From NCBI RefSeq assembly GCF_007827595.1, contig NZ_VISR01000021.1:124001-188000 (forward strand): DNA of 64,000 nt. Direction: 5' to 3'. This document shows, one piece after another, positions 7,838 through 17,406 of the stretch (its first letter is position 1; each line of letters begins with the position of its first letter). The position numbers were made by a program, and so were the translations under genes. The stretch is from Streptomyces sp. BK340. Lineage in GTDB: Bacteria; Actinomycetota; Actinomycetes; Streptomycetales; Streptomycetaceae. A model generated the notes under the pieces. It was given only the letters and a program-made list of their open reading frames with translations. It was not told the origin of the DNA and did not search any database.

Positions 7838-10362
7838 AGCGGATCCTCCTGGTCCGTCCAGAGCCCCGGGCGCGGGCGATCCGGATCGGGCGGCGGTACG
7901 ACGATCTCGCTCCACACCTGCTTGCCGCTGGCGACCGGCATCGAGCCGAACGACTCCGACATCGCCTCCACCAGCATCAGGCCGCGGCCGCCGGTCGACT
8001 CCCAGTCCACGATCACCGGCTTGGCGGGCGCGCGTGGGGAGGAGTCGCTCACACAGACCCGCACCCGGTCCCCGCGGAGCGTCAGGTCGACGCGGACCGT
8101 CCCCTGGGTGTGCACCAGGGCGTTGGTGACGAGTTCGGAGACGACCAGCAGCACCGAGTCGGCGACCTGCTCGATGTGCCAGCGGCGCAGCGTGCGCGAG
8201 GTGAAACGGCGGGCGTGCATGACGGCGTCCGGCAGCCGCCACACCGCCCAGCCGGCCCGTATCGGCCGGGTCTTCATGCCGTCGTAGCGCAGCAGCAACA
8301 GCGCCACGTCGTCCTCACGGCGGCCGACGTCACCGAGCAGTTCGTCGGCCACCCGGCCCGGGTCCGAGGGATCGGCGGCGGCGAGCGCGGCGCGGGTGCG
8401 CAGCATGCCCTCGTCCAGGGGCAGGTCGGCGGCCTCGACCAGACCGTCGGTGACCAGGGCGAGCAGCGTGCCGGGGGCCAGCGCGACCGACGTCATGGGG
8501 AACTCCGCCTCCGCGGAGATGCCCAGCGGGAGCGAGCCCTCGACCTGCACCTCCTCGGTACTGCCGTCGGGATGCCGTACCAGCGGTGCGAGATGTCCGG
8601 CGCGGACGAACAGGGTGTTGCCCTGCTCCATGTCCAGTTCGGCGTAGCAGCAGGTGGCGAACAGGTCGGTCTCCATGCCGACGAGGAGCCGGTTGGCGTG
8701 GGAGACGACCACGTCGGGCGGGTGGCCCTCCACCGCGTACGCCCTGACCGCGGTGCGCATCTGCCCCATGATCGTCGCCGCGCCCGCGCTGTGCCCCTGC
8801 ACGTCTCCGATGACCAGTGCCACCCGGTCCTCGGAGAGGGCGATGACGTCGTACCAGTCGCCGCCCACCTGCAGCCCGCGCCGGGCCGGCAGATAGCGGG
8901 CGACGGCCGTCCCGCCGGACAGCTCGGGCAGGCGCCGGGGCAGCAGACTGCGCTGCAGCATCGTGGCGAGTTCCTGCTCGGCGTCGTGTGCGTGGGCACG
9001 CTTGAGGGCCTGCCCGACCAGCGCCGCGGTGGCGGTCAGCAGGGAGCGTTCCTCGGGGGCGAACTCGTGCGGCCGGTCCCAGCCGATCAGGCACAGGCCC
9101 GCCGGCCGCCCCTTGGCGGGCAGCGGCAGGACGGCGAGACCTCCGGGACCGATGCCGTTCAGTCCGGGTTCGAGGGCGGTGCCGGCGGGCCACAGGTCCA
9201 TGCGCCCGTCCCGCAGCGCCAGCCGCAGGGTGGGCAGCGCGCTGACGGGTGCGTCGGGCCACTGCGAGCGCCACTCGCTGCGCCACGCCTCGGGCCAGGC
9301 GTCGGGCTCCGGCGGGTCGAGCACGGTGACCATGAGCCGGTCGTCCTGCAGCTCGGCGAGCGCGACCCGGTCGGCGCCGAGCGGCTCCCGGAGGGCGGTG
9401 ACCACCACCTGGCTGACGTCGGCGACCGTGGTGGCGTCGTCGAGTGCGGCGGTCAGCCACTGGATCCTGGAGACGTCGTCCGTGCTCCGGGGCAGGACCG
9501 AGGTCGCCGTCACCACACCCAGCACCTGGTCGGGCCGGTCGTCGCCGCCGGGGAGCACCCGGCAGCTCAGGCTCAGCCAGCGCATCTCACCGGTCGGGCG
9601 GCGGACCCGGAACTCCAGCACCCGGCCGCCGAGCGCGTGGGCGGACGGCTCCAGGACCGACATCAGTGCGTGCATGTCCTCCGGGAGGGTGTGTGCGAGC
9701 AGGGTGTCCGCCTTGCCGTCGAACTCGTCCGGCGTGATGCCGACCATGTCGAGGAGAGCCTCGTCCGCATCGACCAGGCCGGTGTCCGGCACCAGGGCGA
9801 ACGAGCCCACGCGCAGCTGCCGCAGCGCGGGACCCAGCGGGGCGGGCGTGGTGCCCCCGACCGACGTCTTGAGCTGGCCGGCGACCGCGTCGGCGTACCC
9901 CTCCAGGAAGCGCTGCTGCTCGGGCTCGAAGCCGTCCGGGCACATGCCCACGGCGACGAGACAGCCCAGCCGCCGGCCCTCCGCGCGCAGCGGCAGTGTG
10001 CCCAGTGACGTCTCGGCGCGCGGCGCGGTCGGGCCGCCGTCGGGGAAGGAGGCGAGTGCCGTGGGATTCAGCCACAGGGGACGGCCGGTGCGCAGGGCCT
10101 GGGCCGCGGGTGAGCCACCGGAGACGACCAGGCGCTCGGGCAGCCCGTACTCGGAAGCGGGCCGGCCGGCCGTCTCCACCAGCAGAAGCTCTTCCGACCC
10201 GGCACCGAGCACATAGACCGCTGCCAGCGCCGCTCCGGCGTACGTCAGTACGCGCGCACTCGCGGTGGCCTCGGGCACCGGCGGCGGGCCGGCGCCGGCG
10301 GGGTCGGCGTCGGTTGCCCGCAGCTGTGCGACACCGGCCCGGGCACTGCCGTCATGAGGCAT
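7834..10362 (-). CDS. Cytoplasmic SpoIIE-family phosphatase with GAF/PAS and ATPase domains
   Basis: An 842-residue signalling protein without membrane helices. In order: an N-terminal GAF-like domain (about 30-180), a PAS-like domain (about 190-300), a second GAF-like region (about 315-465), a PP2C/SpoIIE domain (about 475-690; GGDWYDVI, LVIGDVQGHS, LALVTDGLVE, REDDVALLLL) and a C-terminal HATPase_c domain (VSELVTNALVH, GGRGLMLVEAM). Such proteins control partner-switching of sigma factors. ATG at 10362 is preferred over an in-frame GTG at 10374 because GGAGG is properly spaced only for the ATG. The stop overlaps the start of a sugar-binding lipoprotein gene, so the two products are made together. 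Confidence 0.92.
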   Translation of the reverse strand: MPHDGSARAGVAQLRATDADPAGAGPPPVPEATASARVLTYAGAALAAVYVLGAGSEELLLVETAGRPASEYGLPERLVVSGGSPAAQALRTGRPLWLNPTALASFPDGGPTAPRAETSLGTLPLRAEGRRLGCLVAVGMCPDGFEPEQQRFLEGYADAVAGQLKTSVGGTTPAPLGPALRQLRVGSFALVPDTGLVDADEALLDMVGITPDEFDGKADTLLAHTLPEDMHALMSVLEPSAHALGGRVLEFRVRRPTGEMRWLSLSCRVLPGGDDRPDQVLGVVTATSVLPRSTDDVSRIQWLTAALDDATTVADVSQVVVTALREPLGADRVALAELQDDRLMVTVLDPPEPDAWPEAWRSEWRSQWPDAPVSALPTLRLALRDGRMDLWPAGTALEPGLNGIGPGGLAVLPLPAKGRPAGLCLIGWDRPHEFAPEERSLLTATAALVGQALKRAHAHDAEQELATMLQRSLLPRRLPELSGGTAVARYLPARRGLQVGGDWYDVIALSEDRVALVIGDVQGHSAGAATIMGQMRTAVRAYAVEGHPPDVVVSHANRLLVGMETDLFATCCYAELDMEQGNTLFVRAGHLAPLVRHPDGSTEEVQVEGSLPLGISAEAEFPMTSVALAPGTLLALVTDGLVEAADLPLDEGMLRTRAALAAADPSDPGRVADELLGDVGRREDDVALLLLRYDGMKTRPIRAGWAVWRLPDAVMHARRFTSRTLRRWHIEQVADSVLLVVSELVTNALVHTQGTVRVDLTLRGDRVRVCVSDSSPRAPAKPVIVDWESTGGRGLMLVEAMSESFGSMPVASGKQVWSEIVVPPPDPDRPRPGLWTDQEDPL

Positions 10363-10551
10363 GTCCGCACCCACCTCCCGTCCAGGCCGAGGTGCCGACA
10401 GGGTGTGACGAGGGCCTTAGACCAGAATCGCATATGCGGACCGACCGGACAGGTCGACGGCGTGCCGGCCGGGTTCGCGGATCACTGCGGCCGGTGTCAC
10501 ACTGACGACGTGGTCGTCCTCGCGGCCAGCCCGTTCAGAGAGGTCTCTCCG

Positions 10552-11640
10552 ATGAAGACCTTCATGGGGAACGCGGCCATGGCGATGGCCGTCGTCTCGG
10601 CGATGTTTGCCGTAGCGGCCTGCGGAACGGACGCCGGGAACGCCGCGGCCCGGGGGAACTCGCCGAAGATCGGTGTGCTGCTGCCGGACTCCACCACCGC
10701 GCGCTGGGAGACCCAGGACAGGCCGCTGCTCGAGAAGACGGTCAAGGACCTGTGCCACGACTGCGTGATCGAGCACGCCAACGCCAAGAACGACGTGGCC
10801 ATCCAGCAGGAGCAGATGGACTCGATGATCACCGAGGGGGTCGACGCCATCCTGCTCGTGCCCGTGGACGCCAAGTCGATGCGCCCCTCGGTCCAGAAGG
10901 CGCATGAGGCGGGCATCCCGGTCATCGCCTACGACCGGCTCGCCGAGGGCCCGATCTCGGGATACGTCTCCTTCGACGGGAAGGAGGTGGGCAGACTCCA
11001 GGGCCGAGCGCTGTTGCAGGGCCTGGGCGACAAGGCGCACGGCGGCCAGATCGTCATGATGAACGGCGATCTCGCCGACCCCAACGCGGTCGCGTTCAAG
11101 GAGGGCGCCCTGTCCGTGCTCAGAGGGAAGGTGAAGATCGGCAAGTCGTACGACACGCTCCAGTGGCGGCCCGAGGTGGCCAACATGAACATGAGCGGTG
11201 CCATCGCCGCACTCGGCGCCGAGAACATCCAGGGGGTCTACGCCGCCAACGACGGCCTCGCCGGCGGGAGCATCTCCGCGCTCAAGGCGAACAAGGTCCG
11301 CCCACTGCCCCCCGTCACCGGCCAGGACGCCGAACTCGCCGCCGTGCGGCGTATCGTCAAGGGTGATCAGTACCAGACGGTCTACAAGCCGTTCACCCCC
11401 GAGGCCTCCTCCGCCGCCGCCATGGCCGTGGCCGCGGCCCGCGGTGAGAGCCTCGACCGGATCGCCACGGGCAAGGTGAGGACCCGCAGCGGGACGGAGG
11501 TGCCGGCCGTCATGCTCACCCCCGTGTCCGTGATCGCCTCCAACATCAAGAGCACCCTGGTGAAGGACGGCGTGTACTCGGTCCGGCAGATCTGCACCCC
11601 CCGGCTCGCGGCCGCCTGCAAGAAGGCCGGGCTCACCTGA
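10552..11640 (+). CDS. Xylose-type ABC transporter substrate-binding lipoprotein (XylF-like)
   Basis: A 362-residue lipoprotein; the signal peptide ends FAVAAC, the likely lipidated Cys. The body is a periplasmic-binding-protein fold of the ribose/xylose type, with IGVLLPDSTTARWE at the first strand and VTGQDAE near the hinge. It heads a three-gene operon with a single-domain ATPase (49 bp downstream) and a permease, matching Streptomyces xylFGH in order and sizes. The specific sugar is inferred, not shown. The ATG at 10552 is preceded by AGAGAGG; a longer in-frame reading back to 10354 overlaps the divergent gene's start and is not believed. The 189 bp between it and the divergent phosphatase gene contains the small palindrome CGCATATGCG. 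Confidence 0.9.
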   Translation: MKTFMGNAAMAMAVVSAMFAVAACGTDAGNAAARGNSPKIGVLLPDSTTARWETQDRPLLEKTVKDLCHDCVIEHANAKNDVAIQQEQMDSMITEGVDAILLVPVDAKSMRPSVQKAHEAGIPVIAYDRLAEGPISGYVSFDGKEVGRLQGRALLQGLGDKAHGGQIVMMNGDLADPNAVAFKEGALSVLRGKVKIGKSYDTLQWRPEVANMNMSGAIAALGAENIQGVYAANDGLAGGSISALKANKVRPLPPVTGQDAELAAVRRIVKGDQYQTVYKPFTPEASSAAAMAVAAARGESLDRIATGKVRTRSGTEVPAVMLTPVSVIASNIKSTLVKDGVYSVRQICTPRLAAACKKAGLT

Positions 11641-11689
11641 CAGCGCGGTTCCCCGACCGCGACCGTGCCCCGGGAAGGAGATGGTTCTC

Positions 11690-12463
11690 GTGCCGGCTCC
11701 CCCCTTGCTGGCGCTCCACGGCGTGTGCAAGCGCTTCGGTGTCGTGGATGTCCTGACCGACATCGAGCTGGAGATCCACGCCGGCCAGGTGCTCGCTCTC
11801 ATGGGCGACAACGGGGCCGGCAAGTCCACCCTGGTCAAAGTGATCTCCGGCGTCGCCCCCGCGGACAAGGGCACCATCGAGTGGGAGGGCCGCCCCGTCC
11901 ACATCAGACGCCCCCATGACGCCCGCGCCCTGGGCATCGCCACCGTCTACCAGGACCTGGCGCTGTGCGGGAACCTCGACGTCGTCGGCAATCTCTTCCT
12001 CGGCCGGGAGATCCGCAGGTTCGGGTTCCTCGACGAGGTGGAGATGGAGCGCCGCAGCAGACACCTGCTGGAACGGCTGACCCGGGGCATCCCCGATCTG
12101 CGCGGCCCCGTCGTCTCCCTGTCCAGCGGCCAGCGGCAGACCGTCGCCATCGCGCGCTCCCTCCTCGGTGAACCGCGGGTCCTGCTGCTGGACGAACCGA
12201 CCGCCGCGCTGGGGATCGAGCAGACCGCCGAGGTCCTGGACCTCGTGGACCGGCTGCGCGACCGCGGTCTGGGCGTGCTGCTCATCAGCCACAACCTGGG
12301 AGACGTCAAAGCCCTCGCGGACCGGGCCGCCGTGCTGCGGCTGGGGCGCAACAACGGGTTCTACGACGTGAACACCGCTTCTCAGGAACAGATCATCTCC
12401 TCCATCACCGGTGCCACGGAGAACGTGCCCCGCCGGATGGCTCACCAGGAGTCGGGGTGGTGA
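11690..12463 (+). CDS. Sugar ABC transporter ATP-binding protein (XylG-like, single domain)
   Basis: A 257-residue ATPase with Walker A GDNGAGKST, signature LSSGQRQ, Walker B VLLLDEPT and the H-loop SHN. Most ribose/xylose-class ATPases are fused doubles of about 500 residues; this one is a single domain, as in Streptomyces XylG. The GTG at 11690 is chosen because AAGGAG lies 9 nt upstream; the ATG at 11681 directly abuts that site. The next gene begins 14 bp beyond the stop, so they are one operon. Confidence 0.9.
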   Translation: MPAPPLLALHGVCKRFGVVDVLTDIELEIHAGQVLALMGDNGAGKSTLVKVISGVAPADKGTIEWEGRPVHIRRPHDARALGIATVYQDLALCGNLDVVGNLFLGREIRRFGFLDEVEMERRSRHLLERLTRGIPDLRGPVVSLSSGQRQTVAIARSLLGEPRVLLLDEPTAALGIEQTAEVLDLVDRLRDRGLGVLLISHNLGDVKALADRAAVLRLGRNNGFYDVNTASQEQIISSITGATENVPRRMAHQESGW

Positions 12464-12477
12464 AAGGGATGCACGAC

Positions 12478-13740
12478 ATGGCGGACCACACGCGAACCGA
12501 ATCCTCCGCACCCACCGCCGAGGCCCCCCGGCCGCACCCCATGCGGGCGGTCACCCGGGCCATGGAGCGCGGGGCCGCCGTCGTCGGTCACAAGCTGCGC
12601 GCCGGCGAACTGGGCTCGCTCCCCGTCATCCTGGTCCTGGTCCTGGTCTGGATCATCTTCCAGTCCCTCAACCAGAACTTCCTCTCCCCCCGGAACCTGT
12701 CCAATCTCAGCGTGGACATCGTGGGTACGGGTCTGATCGCGGTCGGCATCGTCTTCGTGCTGCTCCTCGGTGAACTCGACCTGTCGGTGGGCTCGATCAG
12801 CGGCCTCGCGGCGGCGGTGTTCGCCGTCCTGAACGTGAACCGGGGCATGCCGGAATGGCTGGCGCTCATCGTCGCGCTGCTCTCCGGAACCGTGGCGGGG
12901 ACCATCCAGGGCTTCTCCTTCGCCAAGGTCCGGGTCCCGGCGTTCGTCGTCACCCTCGCCGGGCTGCTGACCTGGAACGGCGTCATGCTCGCCGTCCTCG
13001 GGACGAGCGGCACCGTCAACCTCGACGAGAACGGGCTCGTCGCCAAGCTGACCAGCTACTACTTCACCAACGACGCCGCCGCCTACGGCCTGGCGGCCCT
13101 CGGCACGGCCATGGTCCTCCTCGGGTTCCACCTGGACCGACGGCGCCGCAGGGCCGTCGGCATGCCGTACCGCTCCGTCCGGAGCATCGCGGCACGTACG
13201 GCGGTACTGGCGGTGATCACCTTCGCCGCCGCGTACGTGCTCAACCAGTTCCAGGGTCTGCCGCTCGCCCTGCTGATCTTCCTCGTGGTGGTGGCCGGCC
13301 TCGACGTCCTGCTCCGGCGCACGCACTACGGACGGCAGGTCTACGCCCTGGGAGGCGGGGTCGAAGCGGCCCGCCGGGCCAGTCTCAGTGTGCTGCGGGT
13401 ACAGACCGCGGTGCTCGCGATATCGGGCACCATGGCCGCGCTGGGCGGCCTGTTCCTGGCCTCCCGCATCACCTCGGTGAGCCAGGGTTCGGGCTCGGGG
13501 GTACTGCTGCTCAACGCCATCGCGGCCGCCGTGATCGGCGGCACCAGCCTGTTCGGGGGGCGCGGTACGACGTGGTCCGCGGTGCTCGGCATCCTGGTCA
13601 TCCAGTCGATCGCGTCGGGCATGGCGCTCACCGACACGCCCACCGCCGCGCAGCTCGTGATCACGGGCGGGGTGCTGTTCGCCGCGGTGGTCATCGACTC
13701 GCTGTCGCGCCGCTCGCAGGAGGCACACGGCCGGGCATGA
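12478..13740 (+). CDS. Sugar ABC transporter permease (XylH-like)
   Basis: A 420-residue BPD_transp_2-type permease with about ten membrane helices and a cytoplasmic N-terminal tail of about 45 residues. The family hallmarks are LLLGELDLSVGSI early on and AVIGGTSLFGGRGT near the C-terminus. It completes a XylFGH-type importer. ATG at 12478 fits a GAAAGGG site 9 nt upstream; GTG at 12457 overlaps the ATPase stop and ATG at 12469 lies between. The interior contains a basic loop (LDRRRRRAVG), a normal feature of the longer actinobacterial XylH proteins. Confidence 0.9.
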   Translation: MADHTRTESSAPTAEAPRPHPMRAVTRAMERGAAVVGHKLRAGELGSLPVILVLVLVWIIFQSLNQNFLSPRNLSNLSVDIVGTGLIAVGIVFVLLLGELDLSVGSISGLAAAVFAVLNVNRGMPEWLALIVALLSGTVAGTIQGFSFAKVRVPAFVVTLAGLLTWNGVMLAVLGTSGTVNLDENGLVAKLTSYYFTNDAAAYGLAALGTAMVLLGFHLDRRRRRAVGMPYRSVRSIAARTAVLAVITFAAAYVLNQFQGLPLALLIFLVVVAGLDVLLRRTHYGRQVYALGGGVEAARRASLSVLRVQTAVLAISGTMAALGGLFLASRITSVSQGSGSGVLLLNAIAAAVIGGTSLFGGRGTTWSAVLGILVIQSIASGMALTDTPTAAQLVITGGVLFAAVVIDSLSRRSQEAHGRA

Positions 13741-13755
13741 CGCGAGCTGCGCCGA

Positions 13756-13783
13756 ACGGTCAGCGCCTTCGGTGCCGGACCGT
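13756..13783. terminator. Probable terminator between convergent genes
   Basis: ACGGTC (13756-13761) pairs with GACCGT (13778-13783), and inside it GCGCC pairs with GGTGC around a TTC loop, giving a compact composite hairpin in the 42-bp gap between the XylH-like and APC permease genes. Confidence 0.45.
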
Positions 13784-15429
13784 CAGAGGACGGTTTCCTC
13801 CTCCGGGACGACGACCTGGTCGACCATGTGCTGGATCTTCTCGGTCGGCAGGGCGACCGCCAGGGCCCAGTAGTAGACGAGGAGGCTGAACGCAGCGACT
13901 ACGCCGATGTCCCACCAGAGCGGGAACCAGGGGTGCTTGAGGGGCCCGAAGTCGCTGAGGAAAACGATGAGGCCCATGCCGACGAGGTAGACGGGCAGCC
14001 ACTGTGCTGCGCGCAGGTCGAGCTGGGGCGTGATCGGGTTCATCTTGAACACGCGGTTGGCGATCAGGATGACGTAGCCGATGAGGATGGCGACGCCGAG
14101 CTTCCAGTCGGTGTCCCACCCGGACCACAGGATCAGCAGGTTGGCCACGACGAAGGCCAGCGGCGACATCCAGCTGCCGCCGGGCAGCCGGTAGGGGCGG
14201 TGGGCGTCGGGCAGCCGGTTGCGGAACACGCCGAAGGACAGCGGGGCACCGGCGTACATGAGCACGCTGGCGCTGGTGATCAGCCCGACCAGGGAGCGCC
14301 AACTCGGGAAGGGCAGGAAGCAGATGCAGCCGATGACGAACGCGGTGATCAGGCCGACCCACGGGACGCCGCGCCGGTTGGTGGCCTCGAACGCGGTGGG
14401 CACGTAGCCGTTGCGGCTGAGGCCGTACGAGACCCGGGAGGAGCCGGTGATGTAGATCAGACCGGTACCGGCCGGTGAGATCACGGCGTCCAGGTAGAGG
14501 ATCGTCGCCAGCCAGCCGAGGCCGATGAGCGTGGCGACCTGGGCGAATGGTCCGCTCAGCGCGGTGAACGCGGAGGTGGCCCAGTGGCTGCCGATCTGGG
14601 ACGCGGGCAGGGCCGCGAGGAAGCTCACCTGCAGCAGGATGTAGATGATGATGCCGAGGACGATGGATCCGATCACGGCGCGCGGGATGTCGCGCTTGGG
14701 GTTGGAGCTCTCGCCGGCGAGTTGGTCGGCCTGCTCGAAGCCGAGCAGGGCGAAGATGATGCCGCTGGTGGAGACGGCGGACAGGATGCCCTTGGCCCCG
14801 TAGGGGTTGAATCCGTCGGCCGCGGTGAAGTTGCCGGTGTGGAACTGGGCGACGGCCAGCACGAAGATCGTCACCAGCGGGACGCCGACCTTCCACCATG
14901 TGGCCGCGCTGTTGGTGCGGGCCAGCAGACGGATGCTCAGGAAGTTGACGGCCGTGATGACCGCCATCAGAGCGACAGCGACGGCGATGCCGGCCGGGGT
15001 CAGGACGTGCTCGCCGCCCTGGATCTTCTCCCAGCCGCTCGCCCAGGAGTAGTGCTGGGCGTAGGTGATCATCGCCAGCACCTCGATGGGCGCCACGGTG
15101 GCCGCCTGCAGCCAGGAGAACCAGCCGAAAGAGGCCCCGGCGGCGCCGCCGAAGGCGTAGTGCGGGAAGCGGGCGGTGCCGCCGGAGACCGGATACATGC
15201 CGCCGAGTTCGGCGTGCACCAGCGCCAGGATCAGGATGGCGAGGCCGCCGATGGCCCAGGAGATGATCGCCGCGGGGCCGGCCGCCGCCAGTGCCGTCTG
15301 AGCACCGAACAGCCACCCGGATCCGATGATCGACCCCTCCGAGGCCCAGATGAGCCCGATGAAGCCGATCTCGCGCCGCAGCCCGGGGTGGTGGGTTCCT
15401 GAGGCAGGTGCCGTTTCCGATGTGGCCAT
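13783..15429 (-). CDS. APC-family amino acid permease
   Basis: A 548-residue transporter with about twelve membrane helices. The opening REIGFIGLIWASEGSIIGSGWLFGA is the typical first-helix motif of the APC superfamily and GMYPVSGGTARFPHYAFG follows in helix 3. Such carriers move amino acids or polyamines by cation symport or exchange. ATG at 15429 is chosen, with GAGGGG about 9 nt upstream; a GTG at 15438 would add three residues. It stands alone and no enzyme beside it hints at its substrate. A polyamine substrate is possible given the catabolic cluster 4 kb away, but that is conjecture. Confidence 0.9.
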   Translation of the reverse strand: MATSETAPASGTHHPGLRREIGFIGLIWASEGSIIGSGWLFGAQTALAAAGPAAIISWAIGGLAILILALVHAELGGMYPVSGGTARFPHYAFGGAAGASFGWFSWLQAATVAPIEVLAMITYAQHYSWASGWEKIQGGEHVLTPAGIAVAVALMAVITAVNFLSIRLLARTNSAATWWKVGVPLVTIFVLAVAQFHTGNFTAADGFNPYGAKGILSAVSTSGIIFALLGFEQADQLAGESSNPKRDIPRAVIGSIVLGIIIYILLQVSFLAALPASQIGSHWATSAFTALSGPFAQVATLIGLGWLATILYLDAVISPAGTGLIYITGSSRVSYGLSRNGYVPTAFEATNRRGVPWVGLITAFVIGCICFLPFPSWRSLVGLITSASVLMYAGAPLSFGVFRNRLPDAHRPYRLPGGSWMSPLAFVVANLLILWSGWDTDWKLGVAILIGYVILIANRVFKMNPITPQLDLRAAQWLPVYLVGMGLIVFLSDFGPLKHPWFPLWWDIGVVAAFSLLVYYWALAVALPTEKIQHMVDQVVVPEEETVL

Positions 15430-15536
15430 GCCCCACACCCCCTCAGTAGGTGATGCTCACCACCATCGTGCCACGGTGTGGCCCCACCGGCGGTTGGGTG
15501 CGACGCCGAGGACTTGGCGGTGCGGCGGGCGTCAGA

Positions 15537-16493
15537 TCACTGCCCTGCGGTGGCCCTCCGCTGTGCCTGGTCGAACTCGGACAGGGGGTCGCCGCCGGCC
15601 TGCCAGGGCCACCCGGTGACGGCGCCGCCGATGGCCTCGAACACCGGACGGGCCTCGTGGCGCCGGTCGGCGGCCATCAGCGCGTAGGCGAGGACGTTGA
15701 GGTCGGCCAGCGTCTTGGCATGGCGCAGGAACCCCGGCTGCACCCAGGTCACGGCCACGCGGTCGAGTGCCTGGGCGGCCATCGCCTGGGACCAGTGGTT
15801 CCGCGCCACCAGTGCTTCGAATCCGCCCCGGCCGAGGACGGACTGGTACTGCAGGACCTGGGCGGTGAGTTCCGTGACCGCGCAGGGCGCGTTGGCCGGC
15901 ATGCGGGCGCACAGGGCGTCCACGAAGTCCAGGACCTGGATGCGGGAGCCCGCTTCCTCGGGGGTGAGATAGCCGAGCATGCTCAGGTAGGCCTCGCGGT
16001 TCCAGCGGTCACGCGCGAGTACCTCGTTCCACACGCCGAACACCTGGGACTGCTCCCAGCGTTGCAGGCGGGCCAGCCCCAGCAGCACCACCCAGGGAGT
16101 GGGGTCCTCGGGGACGATGTCGGCGGCACGGAGACAGGCGTCCGTGGCGTCACCGGTGTCCTCCGGGCGCCCCTGCGAGCGTGCGCGTGCCAGCTGGGTC
16201 CACGCGTGCAGCACGAGCGCGCTCGCGTTGCGCGGCTCGCGCGTGGCCCAGGACCGCGGCAGATGCGAGTCGGCCAGGAAGTCCGCCAGGGTGCTCAGGC
16301 GGTGCGTCCGGCGGTCCCAGTCACCCGGTTCCTGGTCCAGGAGCCGGGTGATCTGCGCCGCGCACAGGTCCGTCGTCGCGATCGTTCCGGTCCTCGTGGT
16401 CGCCAGCAGGGACTTCAGCAGCCTGCCCAGGTCCTGGTCGTCGAGTTCCGGGGCGAGGCGTACCCGCTTGCGGCGACTTGAAAGAAAAGCCAT
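15537..16493 (-). CDS. Uncharacterised TPR-like helical repeat protein
   Basis: A 318-residue soluble protein I cannot assign to a named family with confidence. The composition is helix-rich with repeating Leu/Ala/Trp patterns (about residues 85-290) like tetratricopeptide repeats, for example TPWVVLLGLARLQRW and NREAYLSMLGYL. It starts with a basic MAFLSSRRKRVRLAPELDDQ. No signal peptide or membrane helix is visible. DUF4034-type proteins have a similar size and look. It is separate from the APC gene (about 107 bp gap) and likely transcribed alone. Confidence 0.75.
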   Translation of the reverse strand: MAFLSSRRKRVRLAPELDDQDLGRLLKSLLATTRTGTIATTDLCAAQITRLLDQEPGDWDRRTHRLSTLADFLADSHLPRSWATREPRNASALVLHAWTQLARARSQGRPEDTGDATDACLRAADIVPEDPTPWVVLLGLARLQRWEQSQVFGVWNEVLARDRWNREAYLSMLGYLTPEEAGSRIQVLDFVDALCARMPANAPCAVTELTAQVLQYQSVLGRGGFEALVARNHWSQAMAAQALDRVAVTWVQPGFLRHAKTLADLNVLAYALMAADRRHEARPVFEAIGGAVTGWPWQAGGDPLSEFDQAQRRATAGQ

Positions 16494-16585
16494 GTCGGGA
16501 GGCTAGAGGCGGCCAGGAATAACGCAAGGTTTCAGCCAAGATCGTTATGGATTACACGAATCACCAGGGTCATCGCGTACCTGGC

Positions 16586-17344
16586 TCAGGCGGTCAGTTC
16601 CGTCTGGGCGGCCGGCGCTGAGACGAGGGGATGGCGGATGTACCACTCGGTGGAGAGGAGCCGCTTCCGAGCCTCCCGGGGAAGACCGGCGACGAGGCCG
16701 GGTACGGCTCCGCGTTCCACCTCGGTGCGATGAGCCAGTACGGCGGCGACCTTCTGCTCCGTCCAGGGGCCGACGTCGACGGTCGCGGTGACCTGTTCGT
16801 CCGGAACGCTGTAGACGGCCTTGTGCACGCCGACCGCGTCCCTCAGCGCCGGCACGGCCGAGTCCGGGTGCGTGGCCAGGTAGAGGGCACACGGTTGCCA
16901 GGGGGCACCCGCATCGGGGTAGAGCCGGTCGAGCCCGGCCGCCTGGGCCGCGAGCACGGCCACCCGGTGAGTGTGCACGTGGTCCGGATGGCCCGTCAGC
17001 CCGCCGTACGCGTCGTGGGTGACCATGATCGCCGGGCGGAACTCCCGGATGTGGGCCACCAACCGCTCCACCGCCTCGTCCAGCGGAGCGTCGCAGAACC
17101 GCGCACGCCCCGGGGCCGATCGAGGCACCCGCGCATCGGCGTAGCCGAGCATCCGTGGCGCGTCGGCCCCGAGGATGCGCAGCGCGTCGGCCAACTCCGT
17201 GGCGCGCGGGGTGCCGGCCGCCCAGGTCGATGTGACAACTCCGACGCGGGCACCCGCAGCCGCGTGACGGGCGAGCACTCCCCCCGCGAACAGCGACTCG
17301 TCATCCGGATGAGCGAAGACCGCGAGCAGGCTCGGCACGGGCAT
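16586..17344 (-). CDS. PIG-L family N-acetylglucosamine deacetylase
   Basis: A 252-residue zinc hydrolase of the LmbE/PIG-L family. The zinc-binding AHPDDE motif is at residues 8-13 and the second metal-ligand region reads HPDHVHTH. Relatives remove N-acetyl groups from GlcNAc conjugates (MshB in mycothiol synthesis, antibiotic tailoring enzymes, mycothiol S-conjugate amidase). The start at 17344 is chosen because AAGGCGG lies 6-7 nt upstream and the chain then begins directly with the first beta strand; 17410 would add 22 unconserved residues. It follows two small overlapping genes by about 60 bp. Confidence 0.88.
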   Translation of the reverse strand: MPVPSLLAVFAHPDDESLFAGGVLARHAAAGARVGVVTSTWAAGTPRATELADALRILGADAPRMLGYADARVPRSAPGRARFCDAPLDEAVERLVAHIREFRPAIMVTHDAYGGLTGHPDHVHTHRVAVLAAQAAGLDRLYPDAGAPWQPCALYLATHPDSAVPALRDAVGVHKAVYSVPDEQVTATVDVGPWTEQKVAAVLAHRTEVERGAVPGLVAGLPREARKRLLSTEWYIRHPLVSAPAAQTELTA

Positions 17345-17406
17345 GGGGGGGCCGCCTTCCGGGGAGGGGGCTGGATCATAGACCGGGGGGCGGGGTCTGC
17401 CTGTGG

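Noticed and set aside
7838-8242. N-terminal extension of the orphan XylF-like lipoprotein
   Set aside because: It lies inside the coding sequence of the phosphatase; the lipoprotein signal peptide and AGGAGG fix the start at 7837.
10429-10438. Palindrome CGCATATGCG in the gap between phosphatase and XylF-like genes
   Set aside because: It could be an operator, but ten bases without a second copy or a neighbouring regulator gene is too little to support a call.
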